Source: Clostridium estertheticum (GTDB lineage: Bacteria > Bacillota > Clostridia > Clostridiales > Clostridiaceae). Taken from it: a stretch of DNA of 64,000 nucleotides. A model generated the notes under the pieces. It ran no database searches and was not told where the DNA came from. It worked only from the letters and a program-made list of their open reading frames with translations. A program made the translations under genes and the position numbers. Position 1 is the stretch's first letter; each line of letters begins with the position of its first letter. Below, one piece after another: positions 8,604 through 16,636 of this stretch. The stretch is taken from assembly GCF_026650985.1 (NCBI RefSeq), contig NZ_CP086239.1, forward strand, positions 1,984,001 to 2,048,000. Direction: 5' to 3'.

Positions 8604-9125
8604 CTATTTCATTCTTTTAATCGTTTCATCCAATGAAATACATTCTGCATATCTGCCATTCCACATAAATTCATTGTAATATTGATAGCTTTGTTCTGCT
8701 AACATAAATTTATTATTAACTGTTGTATTTGCATATGCTGGAACTATAATATTAAATCCATGTTCAAATCCACATTTTATAGTAGCATCAATACAATAAT
8801 CTGTTTGAAGCCCTACAATAATTATATCTTTTTCGCCCTTATTTATTAAATATTCTAATAATCCTGTCCCTTTAAAAGCACTATTAACCTTTTTATCAAA
8901 TATTTTTTCATCATTCAGCTGTTGAAACTTTTCATATATTTCAAAGCCATCAGTTCCTTTTGTTAATTCATTTCCTATTCCATCATCATGACGCACATAT
9001 ATTACTTCAATATTATTTGTCCTAGCCTCATGTATTATTTCTTTAACATTAGATATAAACATATCAAATTTATATAGTTTTTCATTTGTTATTAACTTTT
9101 GTGTATCAATTACTAATAAAACCAT
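8604..9125 (-). CDS. isochorismatase-like cysteine hydrolase
   Basis: 173 residues. The catalytic triad of the family is visible: Asp in MVLLVIDTQK, Lys in DKKVNSAFKG and the nucleophile Cys in GLQTDYCIDAT. The family hydrolyses amides or enol ethers such as nicotinamide, N-carbamoyl compounds and isochorismate. No neighbouring pathway gene identifies the substrate. RBS AAGGGGAG. First gene of the isochorismatase-GNAT unit. A truncated copy of its 3' end is at 2875-3060. Confidence 0.88.
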   Translation of the reverse strand: MVLLVIDTQKLITNEKLYKFDMFISNVKEIIHEARTNNIEVIYVRHDDGIGNELTKGTDGFEIYEKFQQLNDEKIFDKKVNSAFKGTGLLEYLINKGEKDIIIVGLQTDYCIDATIKCGFEHGFNIIVPAYANTTVNNKFMLAEQSYQYYNEFMWNGRYAECISLDETIKRMK

Positions 9126-9296
9126 CTTTATCTCCCCTTCAAATTTATTATTTATTAAGTTGTTTTACATCTCTCATATGTTCAATTGGAATATTATTGT
9201 TCATTAATCATAGTTTTACAATTGATGCAGCACTTTGGAAGATTCCGAACTATGATAGCTGATTAATAAAACTATTATTCATCATAATATATAATC

Positions 9297-9698
9297 TCAT
9301 TTGCTTTCAGTTTGTGAAAATCTTAGTAAATAGCCATCAGGATCTTTAAATAGAATCTCTTTCTCAACAATAACTTCCCCATTACATTTATATTGGTTTT
9401 CCACAATGTCTCTAAACAGTGTTATATTATTTTGTTTAAGATTATATGAAAGTTTATATACATCGTCTGTAGCTATTTGAAAATTTATACCTCTGCCAAA
9501 GGGATATTGCAATTCGCCTGTGTTCCAATGCCCATTAATCTCCTCAAGCATAATCTGTGCTTCTCCATAAGAAAGAAATGCAAACTTATCTTCTACCCTT
9601 TCATATTCCAAATGAAACCCCAATATATCTATATAGAATTTTTTTGATTTGTTAACATTGGCTACAGATAATTCCGGAATTAGTGCATTAAATTTCAT
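9297..9698 (-). CDS. VOC family protein, bleomycin-resistance-like
   Basis: 133 residues with the arrangement typical of BRP-like VOC proteins: IPELSVANVNKSKKFYIDIL, then GFHLEYERVEDKFAFLSYGE, an IMLEE strand, GRGINFQIATDDV and the closing KDPDGYLLRFSQ. Such proteins sequester drugs or act as small-molecule lyases; no target can be assigned. RBS AGGAGG. Repeat copy 4 lies between its start and the preceding GNAT. Confidence 0.8.
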   Translation of the reverse strand: MKFNALIPELSVANVNKSKKFYIDILGFHLEYERVEDKFAFLSYGEAQIMLEEINGHWNTGELQYPFGRGINFQIATDDVYKLSYNLKQNNITLFRDIVENQYKCNGEVIVEKEILFKDPDGYLLRFSQTESK

Positions 9699-9859
9699 GT
9701 GTATTCCTCCTATTTTATAGACAATGTTACTTCAAATAAAACCAGTCTTTTTTCATTTACATTACCATATTTATTTTTTAAACTCTTTAAAGTAGTGTTT
9801 TTATTTAGATATTTTTTAAACACAATTGCACAAAATCCAAGTATAATAAAAATCAGACT

Positions 9860-9926
9860 GTGAATCTAATCTAAATATATTAAAACCCACATTATATTTA
9901 GATATGAGGTTACTTGCGCCAAAATA
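9860..9926 (-). repeat. array repeat copy 4 (partial)
   Basis: It contains AAAACCCACAT...ATATGAGGTT (a decayed version of the main hairpin), then ACTTGCGCCAAAATA, matching the block after the hairpin in copies 2, 3 and 5. It begins about 30 nt after the GNAT stop (9956), in the standard orientation. Confidence 0.55.
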
Positions 9927-9955
9927 AATGATAATTATATTTTAGTTATTAATAA

Positions 9956-10504
9956 CTATTTGTCTAATAATTTTCCCATCATTACTGTATTATAATAATT
10001 TCCATCTTTATGAATACGGTCCTTTATTAATAATCCCTCTTCTATAAATCCATATTTTTTATATAATTGAATTGCTTTTGTATTTGTTTGTACCACAGTT
10101 AATGAAATTTTTTCAATTTCCACAGTAGCTGCCCACATCATAACTTTTCGTAGTAGTATTTTACCAATTCCATAACCCCAGTATTCCTTTGATATACATA
10201 ATCCAAACTCTGCTTTATGTTTAAATCTACTTAGTTTCATTCCTTCGCACCTAGTAAATCCAACAATTTTATGTTCTACTTCTGCGACTAAAAATATAGT
10301 TTTTTTCGCTATTGAATCTTCATAAATAAGTTTTTCAAAATCGTCTGGCGTTAATAAACCTTCTCCAGATTCCCTATCAAGATTTTCTGTTTCTCCGTCA
10401 ATTTTAACTCTTAATTTAGATAATTCAATTGCATCATATTTTGTTGGACAACGAAGTATCCATGTTATACCTTTACCTTCCACTCTTTTGTTTTCAATAA
10501 TCAT
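9956..10504 (-). CDS. GNAT family N-acetyltransferase
   Basis: 182 residues, starting MIIENKRVEGKGITWILRCP with GGAGG upstream. The GNAT core is clear: FLVAEVEHKIVGFTRCEG, then EFGLCISKEYWGYGIGKILL (acetyl-CoA loop), VVQTNTKAIQLYKKYGF and the closing IEEGLLIKDR. The overall pattern matches ribosomal-protein or polyamine type acetyltransferases of Firmicutes; substrate unknown. It is flanked on both sides by array repeats (copies 4 and 5), an exact gene-plus-repeat unit. Confidence 0.88.
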   Translation of the reverse strand: MIIENKRVEGKGITWILRCPTKYDAIELSKLRVKIDGETENLDRESGEGLLTPDDFEKLIYEDSIAKKTIFLVAEVEHKIVGFTRCEGMKLSRFKHKAEFGLCISKEYWGYGIGKILLRKVMMWAATVEIEKISLTVVQTNTKAIQLYKKYGFIEEGLLIKDRIHKDGNYYNTVMMGKLLDK

Positions 10505-10544
10505 ACATTACCTCCAACATAATTATTAAAATAAGTTCGTACCT

Positions 10545-10735
10545 GATTACAATTTTGACTAATAGTATATATTCATCTATACCATATTTTGAATGAATTA
10601 CTTATATTTACAATTTTTAAAATAGTAATAGCCTCAAAGTGAATGTACCTAATTACACTTGTGTTACATTCAGAACATCAATATACACTTACCTCATATC
10701 ATTAAATATGTGCTTACTTGCGACGATATAAATGA
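10545..10735 (-). repeat. array repeat copy 5 (full length)
   Basis: It is aligned over nearly its whole length with copy 3 (AATAGCCTCAA, GTGAATGTACCTAA, GTGTTACATTCAGAA, ACTTGCGACGATATA). The main hairpin is partly decayed (CTCATAT/ATATGTG), but the second hairpin is perfect here (TGAATGTA/TACATTCA). It begins 28 nt after the stop at 10763 and ends about 40 nt before the GNAT start. Confidence 0.7.
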
Positions 10736-10762
10736 AAAAAGCGTACTAACTATATTACTAAT

Positions 10763-11215
10763 TTAATTCCAAAACTTCGCCTCTGTAATCTTTGTGTCAT
10801 CTTTTGTATTAAACTGAAGTTGAAAATTTCCACTCTCTTTTTTTCCGTATATCCTAACGAAATATTTACCGCGGTTTTCACATTTTAAATTATAATTATT
10901 ATCTACATCAACATTAAAATCCTTTACTATATTATATTTGTCATCTACTATGGCCATTTTAAGTCCATTAGACGTATATTTAATATTAACTATATCCCCT
11001 TTATTCATAGTTAGCACATATAATTCTCTTACACCTTTAAAATTTATAAAACTAACTTTTGTACCATTAGTTATTGATTCACCAGTAAAGCTTAAAACAC
11101 TAAATGAAGCTTTTTTTTTGGTGACATCAACTTTATTATTGTTAAAAAAATATATACCTCCTATTATTAAAAAACATAAAACAAATGCAACTAATACTTT
11201 TATACTTAATTTCAT
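10763..11215 (-). CDS. exported protein with N-terminal membrane anchor
   Basis: 150 residues. A lysine followed by LVAFVLCFLIIGGIYFF (residues 7-24) forms a signal anchor without lipobox or an obvious cleavage site. The remaining domain is beta-rich, with strands such as KVSFINFKGVRELYVLTM and a C-terminal GKYFVRIYGKKESGNFQLQF. No family recognised. RBS GGGGGA. Confidence 0.6.
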   Translation of the reverse strand: MKLSIKVLVAFVLCFLIIGGIYFFNNNKVDVTKKKASFSVLSFTGESITNGTKVSFINFKGVRELYVLTMNKGDIVNIKYTSNGLKMAIVDDKYNIVKDFNVDVDNNYNLKCENRGKYFVRIYGKKESGNFQLQFNTKDDTKITEAKFWN

Positions 11216-11340
11216 TTCAAATCCCCCATTAAAATATTATAATTGGTTAAAAGTTAATTCGTCATTTATTACCAATCCGTCATAAAATATAAAGATTATG
11301 AATAAAACTATTGGATTTATCAATTTAAAATATTATTAGC

Positions 11341-11859
11341 TTAAAAAACATTTTTGTACCCACTATCAATTAATTTTTTTATTTCTGGAGATATTATTCT
11401 AATTGGTTTTTCATTAGAATTTATTATGTTTATTGTTACCTCACTTGAAATAGGAAGTTTCGCTATCTCAGTTGAACCGTCTGGAAATTTAGTAACTTTA
11501 TCGCTCACCGCAGACTGAATATTAATAACTGAACCATCTTTAAGTACTAAAATTAATAATGTAGGAGAACCACCTTTATTAGTGACTTTTTCATCCGAAT
11601 ATCCTTGAACTTTACCCAAATTTAAATACTTTATAACATCTTCAAGTATTTTAGTTTGTTTAGAATTATTAAAATCAAAAGTATAAGTTCTAGCAGTCAT
11701 TCCACCAGCGCTTGCTAATTCAATTTTTGCAGATTTAATATTTTCAAATTTAAGCGTTTTTATAGCATTTGTAAGTGATATACCCTTAGAACATCCCATT
11801 ACAAATACTATACACAATATTAAACCAATAGTTATAAATCTAAAAAATTTGTTTATAAT
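11341..11859 (-). CDS. lipoprotein of unknown function with unusual start
   Basis: The mature part (from Cys in VMGCSKG) has alternating strands and NFNNSKQ, KDGSVINIQS and a PISSEVTINI strand. The nearest standard start (TTG, 11815-11817) leaves only seven residues before the lipobox Cys. Reading upstream in frame gives INKFFRFITIGLILCIVFV, a proper signal peptide, if initiation is at an ATT at 11857-11859 with GGATGG upstream. Alternatively the T6 run at 11843-11850 hides a one-base frameshift from a GTG/ATG start. Function unknown. Confidence 0.55.
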   Translation of the reverse strand: MINKFFRFITIGLILCIVFVMGCSKGISLTNAIKTLKFENIKSAKIELASAGGMTARTYTFDFNNSKQTKILEDVIKYLNLGKVQGYSDEKVTNKGGSPTLLILVLKDGSVINIQSAVSDKVTKFPDGSTEIAKLPISSEVTINIINSNEKPIRIISPEIKKLIDSGYKNVF

Positions 11860-12019
11860 ATTTCACCATCCTTCTAGGTATTTACTTTATATACGAATTC
11901 ACAGTTCTATAACATTGTGACGCATCATAAGAAAGTTGCGAAGTAAAACTACATTGAAGTAATTCCTCTAATTAGCATGTATACCTTAATGAATAAATAC
12001 CCATTATTGACGATATTGC

Positions 12020-12148
12020 TTATAATATTATAAATTTACTACTTCTGTATCTTGTTATAACTAAGACTCCAGAGGTGCAAACCTGTAGAATTTCAATTGT
12101 TTCTTCTTTGAACAATAATTGATTTTTTCTTCTCATTTCTCTGAACAT
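12020..12148 (-). pseudogene. 5' fragment of pyridoxamine 5'-phosphate oxidase family gene
   Basis: A 42-residue frame starting MFREMRRKNQLLFKEETIEI, with GGGGTG upstream, then TSGVLVI and a stop. This is the recognisable N-terminus of the flavin-binding PNPOx-like / NimA-like proteins (usually about 150 residues). Everything after the first beta strand is gone. A remnant of the array repeat (12255-12300) lies upstream. Confidence 0.65.
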
Positions 12149-12254
12149 AATTACACACCCCTATAATTTTCTCATTAATTAGTAAGCCTTTGTTTTTATT
12201 ACGTTTCCTAAATAAATATTATCATTAATTCATAGACTTTAATCGCACCACAAT

Positions 12255-12300
12255 ATTCTAAGAGTATGACATAAAATATTTATTTAATTATACTATTATT
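12255..12300 (-). repeat. array repeat copy 9 (promoter half only)
   Basis: AGAGTATGACATAAAATATT, TATTTAATTATACTA corresponds to the gene-proximal end of copies 1 and 7. It lies upstream of the PNPOx fragment, in the same relative position as the other copies. Confidence 0.5.
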
Positions 12301-12569
12301 GCCTTATCCAAGAGTCAGGATAATAATACTAAAATAAATGAAAAAATGTCAAAAGTTTATATTATATCAACTTAAAGTTCGTTTATTATTTAGAGTGGTC
12401 ATTGAAACTAGGTATACCACTAAGAATGTATAATTTCATGCTATTTATCAAGTAATATTTTTGAAATCACATGAAATTCTTCATCACTTATTTCCGAGTT
12501 TCTCTTTAAATCTGTTATCATTCATTATTTCAATAATTTACTAATAATACAGTGAAATTTAATTATGAT
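12301..12569. other. intergenic region with short coding remnants
   Basis: No complete gene. On the minus strand, MITDLKRNSEISDEEFHVIS continues a few residues to a stop near 12444, and a further short frame ends SFNDHSK. That is close to the tail of the histidine phosphatase at 1439 (SFNDHSHLE). Both look like 3' ends of lost genes. Evidence is weak because of their length. Confidence 0.3.
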
Positions 12570-13223
12570 CTAATGCTTATCGATATATTCTTGCAGCTGT
12601 TTGTGCCATTCAACAGTATCATACACTTGAGGTTCCGTATCTTCTTTAAACAACAAGTCTAATATATATCTTGGATTTTTCCCACCAATATACATCGATT
12701 TTATACATGATACACAGTATACGCACACATCGTCGCATGGCATCGATTGAGCTCGTTGATTCATCTTTTTGTACACTTCTTTGATTGGTAATGCAGGGTA
12801 CAAATCATCACCGCAACATATTGAATGAATTCCGTGGTGTTCTGCTTCCACAATTTCAATATTCATTCTCTGCAGTAAAATCCGTATTGCTTTATGAACT
12901 TGTGGTTTTGAACGAACCGGACATGCATCATGAATTGTCATTTTCATTCCGCTATAATCAGGAAATGTGAACTTGTCACTTTGTGCAAGAATCTCCCACA
13001 AAGAAATCGTAGTAATACCCTCATACAAACTACTAAATCGCCTATCACAACCAGCACAAGTATTTATAATTTGTGTGCCTATTGGAAGCTGTGGATTGTG
13101 CCTACAACATATATTATGAATTTCAATGGACTCATTTTCATTTAAGAAATCCAAAACTTGTTTTGCCATTTTGGGCTTATATAAATTCAAAGCGCAGCCT
13201 GGGTTATAAACTTTTTTATTCAT
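12570..13223 (-). CDS. cysteine-rich CCG-type Fe-S protein
   Basis: The start is placed at MNKKVYNPGCALNLYKP (13223; AGAGGGG upstream), giving 217 residues. Cysteine motifs are frequent and paired: NPGC, NICC, NTCAGC, DACP, SICCGDD and VYCVSC. The CC-containing motifs resemble the CCG domain that binds a [4Fe-4S] cluster in heterodisulfide reductase subunit B and glycolate oxidase components. As a stand-alone protein its partner is unknown. It starts 22 bp after the methyltransferase stop, so the two are probably co-transcribed. Confidence 0.75.
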   Translation of the reverse strand: MNKKVYNPGCALNLYKPKMAKQVLDFLNENESIEIHNICCRHNPQLPIGTQIINTCAGCDRRFSSLYEGITTISLWEILAQSDKFTFPDYSGMKMTIHDACPVRSKPQVHKAIRILLQRMNIEIVEAEHHGIHSICCGDDLYPALPIKEVYKKMNQRAQSMPCDDVCVYCVSCIKSMYIGGKNPRYILDLLFKEDTEPQVYDTVEWHKQLQEYIDKH

Positions 13224-13245
13224 CTTACATACCCCTCTTATTGTT

Positions 13246-14025
13246 TTATTTAGTTTTTGATGTTGCAATAAAAAAGAATCTTGGAAATCTAAAAATAATA
13301 TTCCCATTTTTCTGTATTGGATATTCTTCTACAACTCTGTCAAAAACATCTTGCTCAAAAGCCTTCTTTTTTTCATCTGATAAAACATTTAAATATGGTC
13401 TTAATCCTGTATCACGATACCATTCCATAATATCCTTATGAGATTTTAACTTGTGACAATATATAGTTTCCCACATAGAAAACTCTGATGAAATTTCTGA
13501 AAGCAAATCAAAATATTGGCTTTGTGTCAGATTATAAAAAATTCTTGGACTAGAAAACTCTGATTTCCATTTTTTATTTATTGAAACTTCAGCAATGATT
13601 TTATGAATCGGCTCTTGATAATTCATTGGAGTTTGCACTGCAAGGATTCCATCTATTTTTAGTAGAACCATCATATTTTTCAAAAGTTCATTGTGCTTTG
13701 GTATCCATTGAATACATGCATTTGAAAAAACAACATCAAAATCATTACCAAACATTGATAAATCTTTACTTACATCACAGGTCTTAAAATCAAGATTAGG
13801 GTAGTCTCTTTTTGCAGTTTCAATCATATTTGAAGAATTATCAACACCAAGAATATATGCATTAGGAAATCTTTGTGCTAAGACCTGTGTGCTATTTCCT
13901 GGACCACAGCCAATATCAATAATCCTTTTGGGGTCCCCAATGAAAATACGATTAACTAAATCAATAGCTGGCTGTGTTCTTTCATTTTCAAACTTCAAAT
14001 ATTGTACTGAATTCCAATCCGCCAT
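13246..14025 (-). CDS. tam: trans-aconitate 2-methyltransferase-like SAM methyltransferase
   Basis: 259 residues from the ATG with AGGAGGAG upstream. Class I SAM fold: RIIDIGCGPGNSTQVLA (motif I), ILGVDNSSNMIETAKRDYP (motif II), DVVFSNACIQWIPKH (motif IV). The length and the opening MADWNSVQYLKFENERTQPA match Tam, which methylates trans-aconitate to detoxify this aconitase inhibitor. The substrate could differ. It is followed closely by the CCG Fe-S protein gene. Repeat copy 6 lies upstream. Confidence 0.8.
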   Translation of the reverse strand: MADWNSVQYLKFENERTQPAIDLVNRIFIGDPKRIIDIGCGPGNSTQVLAQRFPNAYILGVDNSSNMIETAKRDYPNLDFKTCDVSKDLSMFGNDFDVVFSNACIQWIPKHNELLKNMMVLLKIDGILAVQTPMNYQEPIHKIIAEVSINKKWKSEFSSPRIFYNLTQSQYFDLLSEISSEFSMWETIYCHKLKSHKDIMEWYRDTGLRPYLNVLSDEKKKAFEQDVFDRVVEEYPIQKNGNIIFRFPRFFFIATSKTK

Positions 14026-14044
14026 AATATCTCCTCCTAAAATT

Positions 14045-14220
14045 AATGTATTTACCTTCACCACGAAATATTTGTTTAATTATACCATAAGTTCTAAAAT
14101 GAAGTATATTTATGCAGATTAAAGAATGCCCCCTAGATCCAATTTGAATATAACTTAATTATGTTACCTTCAGAGCAGCAATATGTTAAAAACCCATATC
14201 GTACTCGATATGGGTTAATT
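14045..14220 (-). repeat. array repeat copy 6 (full length)
   Basis: Perfect main hairpin AACCCATATCG/CGATATGGGTT with a 4-nt loop, followed on the plus strand by AATTGTAATC. The middle block (TTTGAATATAACTTAATTA, GTTACCTTCAGAG) is diverged. The gene-proximal block carries TATGGTATAAT on the minus strand (TTATACCATAA on plus), an extended -10 shape pointing at the tam-like gene. Confidence 0.7.
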
Positions 14221-14268
14221 GTAATCATCTTAATAATAAACTATAGATTAATTATTATGTTTACTTGT

Positions 14269-15237
14269 TTACTTTTTCAGATTTTCAAAAAACTCTCCCA
14301 GACTTAACGCTAATTTATCTTTAATCTCCTCACTTAATTCATTTTTGATTTCATCAATTGCTTCTATATATATTTCCTTATCGATTTCTGTATATCGTTT
14401 GTAATCCTCATTTAATATTTCTAAATATAAATAAAAAGTTTTTTCAGTTACTCCAATATTAAACATATCATAATATTTAATTAATGCTTCGGTAAAATTC
14501 TTTTCGTCTTCTCCAGTTTCATTTATTAATTTTATCATTGAAATAATATTTTGTTTATATTCTTCTCTCGTTGCCATATCTCCACTTAAAAGATTTACTA
14601 TATCATTTTGATGCTTTTCATTTAAAAATTGAATTTTATCATTACCTATACTGCTTATACCTTTAGCTAATTCATCATTATCATCTAATTCATCCAAGTT
14701 ATCCAAAACCTCTACAAGCTTTAACCATGCTTCTTTCTTTTCATTATTGTCTATAGTAATGTTTAAAAAAGGTTTAAAGCTACTCACAAAAATCTCACCG
14801 AAATTGCCAGGGAAAATTCTAATCAATGCGTTTGACACAAACTCCTTTTTTTCAGCTAAGGAAAGCTCTAAGGTTTCTCTTAGTCTTATGACTTGTTCAC
14901 TAATACTATAGTAATCCTTGGTCTCTTTATTAATAAGATTGCTAATAATAAGTTTAGTCTTTTCTAAATTGTTTATAGTTTCAGTAACTTTTATTAGAGT
15001 ATCATTCATAATGTCCTGTAGCCCTTTATCACCCTTTACTAAACTCTTTATTTCACGTATTGGTATATCTATAATTCTTAATGCACCAATCAAATTAAGT
15101 TTTACAATATCATTATCGGTATATTCTCTATAGTTATTATCATTATTTTTTATAGGACTAATTAATCCCTCACTTTCATAATATTTTATAGCTCTTTTGG
15201 TCAATCCGGTTTTTTCAGATATAACTTTGATATTCAT
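14269..15237 (-). CDS. MerR family transcriptional regulator with long effector domain
   Basis: The start is at MNIKVISEKTGLTKRAIKYY (15237, GGAGGTG upstream), giving 322 residues. The winged HTH is at 1-70 (SEKTGLTKRAIKYYESEGLI, YTDNDIVKLNLIGALRI), followed by a coiled linker at about 75-115 (IKVTETINNLEKTKLIISNL). A helical region of about 200 residues is unlike the short metal-binding tails, so an effector or protein-sensing type is likely. It probably autoregulates from the 19-bp-spacer promoter at 15283-15313. No obvious target gene is adjacent. Confidence 0.88.
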   Translation of the reverse strand: MNIKVISEKTGLTKRAIKYYESEGLISPIKNNDNNYREYTDNDIVKLNLIGALRIIDIPIREIKSLVKGDKGLQDIMNDTLIKVTETINNLEKTKLIISNLINKETKDYYSISEQVIRLRETLELSLAEKKEFVSNALIRIFPGNFGEIFVSSFKPFLNITIDNNEKKEAWLKLVEVLDNLDELDDNDELAKGISSIGNDKIQFLNEKHQNDIVNLLSGDMATREEYKQNIISMIKLINETGEDEKNFTEALIKYYDMFNIGVTEKTFYLYLEILNEDYKRYTEIDKEIYIEAIDEIKNELSEEIKDKLALSLGEFFENLKK

Positions 15238-15282
15238 TAATAGCACCTCCGTAAACTTAAAAGTTAGCTAACCTTTAAATTT

Positions 15283-15313
15283 AGTATAACGGTGTCCGTA
15301 GGGTACAAGTCAA
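15283..15313 (-). promoter_or_regulatory. MerR-type promoter with 19-bp spacer
   Basis: On the minus strand TTGACT (15308-15313) and TATACT (15283-15288) are separated by 19 bp. The spacer contains ACGG-TGT-CCGT dyad symmetry. Overlong 19-bp spacers with a central dyad are the hallmark of promoters activated by MerR proteins through DNA twisting. The gene downstream is itself a MerR regulator. A perfect GTTAGCTAAC palindrome lies in the leader (15262-15271). Confidence 0.75.
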
Positions 15314-15391
15314 TGCTTTTATGACAATTGGTTTAAATTTAATAAAAGCTATATTTTACATAATTCATGAATTGAACTTTTGAGATAATCT

Positions 15392-15633
15392 TTATTTACA
15401 ACAAGATATTAAAAAAATTTGCTCTTTGAACTCATATAATAAATTTTTATACCACTTTGAATTTAAAATACCTTCTAAAAAAACAATTTTGCAATTGTTT
15501 TTTTCATATAGTGCAAGTTCCAATAATAACTGACTAGATTCTGGATTAGATCCATCTTTCAAAAATAGCATTTCTCTTCTAATAACATCTTGCCAATTCC
15601 AGGATTACCCTTTAGTATGATTGATGCAGTATT
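15392..15633 (-). pseudogene. remnant of P-loop (zeta-like) kinase with internal deletion
   Basis: The minus strand reads WQDVIRREMLFLKDG, then LLLELALYEKNNCKIVFLEG and ILNSKWYKNLLYEFKEQ up to a stop at 15392-15394. This is the core of small zeta-toxin-like AAA kinases. In another frame immediately upstream, SIILKGNPGIGK is the matching Walker A segment. About 25 codons between the two appear deleted with a frame change, and the C-terminal half is absent. No start codon is seen. Confidence 0.6.
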
Positions 15634-15657
15634 TATGAAAAGTATGACCTATCACAG

Positions 15658-16230
15658 CTATTTGTCCTTTGCTCCTTCCCAATCATCTTTTAATATTGAA
15701 TAAACAGCTAAATCATAAAAATCTTTGTTATCACGTAGTTTAACTTGTCTTAATGTCCCTTCATACTCCATCCCACTTTTAATCATTACCTTTCCCGAAG
15801 CAATATTATTTGTGTCATGCTTTGCTACTATTCGATTAAACCCAACCTCAGAAAATAAATAGTCAATTACTGCTTTTAGTGATTCACTCATTATTCCCTT
15901 ACACCAATATTTTCTTGCCATACAATATCCTATTTCACAAGAATGGTGATTTTCGTCTAACTTGACTATAGAAATAGCACCGATAACTTCACCAATTTCT
16001 TTTGCTTCAATAGCCCAATCATAGATATTATTATGCTTATATTCGTTAACCCATTGCTCTACAATTTTTTTTGTAACTTCTATATTGTTATGTGGTTCCC
16101 AAGATAAGAATCTAGTAACCTCGCTATCATTTACCCAATTCTTAAACATATCATATGCATCATCAAGTTCAAATCTTCGCAATAATAGTCTGTCTGTGTT
16201 TATTGTTTGTGTACCTTTATGCGTTAACAT
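15658..16230 (-). CDS. GNAT family N-acetyltransferase (RimJ/RimL type)
   Basis: 190 residues, RBS AAAGGAGAAA. TDRLLLRRFELDDAYDMFKN opens the RimJ/RimL fold. CEIGYCMARKYWCKGIMSES carries the acetyl-CoA loop and VMIKSGMEYEGTLRQ closes the core. Related proteins acetylate ribosomal proteins or small amines. It lies directly downstream of a phosphotransferase fragment (16251-16403), which seems to have lost its 3' part at this junction. Confidence 0.87.
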   Translation of the reverse strand: MLTHKGTQTINTDRLLLRRFELDDAYDMFKNWVNDSEVTRFLSWEPHNNIEVTKKIVEQWVNEYKHNNIYDWAIEAKEIGEVIGAISIVKLDENHHSCEIGYCMARKYWCKGIMSESLKAVIDYLFSEVGFNRIVAKHDTNNIASGKVMIKSGMEYEGTLRQVKLRDNKDFYDLAVYSILKDDWEGAKDK

Positions 16231-16250
16231 AACAATTTCTCCTTTTGATT

Positions 16251-16403
16251 TTAAATTACAATAATTTTTAATTTTGCATTATGAAACTCTCTTTCTACCG
16301 CATCTTTTGAATAGCCCTGATAGAAAAGCTTAATCACTTTGTATTCTTCCCATTCATATACAGTTGCTGCATTGCCTACGCCAATTATTCCCACATATTC
16401 CAT
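16251..16403 (-). pseudogene. 5' fragment of aminoglycoside/choline kinase-like phosphotransferase
   Basis: A 50-residue frame with RBS GGAGAAA begins MEYVGIIGVGNAATVYEWEE and continues YKVIKLFYQGYSKDAVEREF. This is the glycine-rich loop, the ATP-binding Lys (VIKLF) and the helix-C Glu of protein-kinase-fold phosphotransferases of about 250 residues. It ends abruptly after KLKIIVI. The catalytic Asp and DxD motifs are missing. Confidence 0.7.
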
Positions 16404-16496
16404 TTATTTTTCTCCTAATCTTTCAAAACATTTATGAGTAGGTTTAGATTCAGATGTTAAGCCGATAAAAACTTAAAAGAAGTGTACATTATAATA

Positions 16497-16530
16497 AAGA
16501 AGTACCTTAGCAAAATAGGATACTTCTTTC
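16497..16530. terminator. bidirectional intrinsic terminator
   Basis: AAGAAGTA pairs with TACTTCTT, extended by CCT/AGG with one bulge, around an AT-rich loop. A T-rich stretch follows on the plus strand (TCTATTTTATTT) and TTTATTATAA on the minus strand. It lies between the DUF6054-like gene, which ends at 16637, and the phosphotransferase fragment. Confidence 0.6.
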
Positions 16531-16636
16531 TATTTTATTTAATTAAAAATCAAATTAATGTGATTAACACTCGTCTGCCACCTTTTTTAGCGGTTTAGTT
16601 CTATATTACAGTTGCGAATGAATAACTCAATAAGAG

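Noticed and set aside
15475-15505. Strong A-run/T-run hairpin resembling a terminator
   Set aside because: It lies inside the reading frame of the kinase remnant (KKNNCKIVF), so it is more likely a chance product of AT-rich codons.
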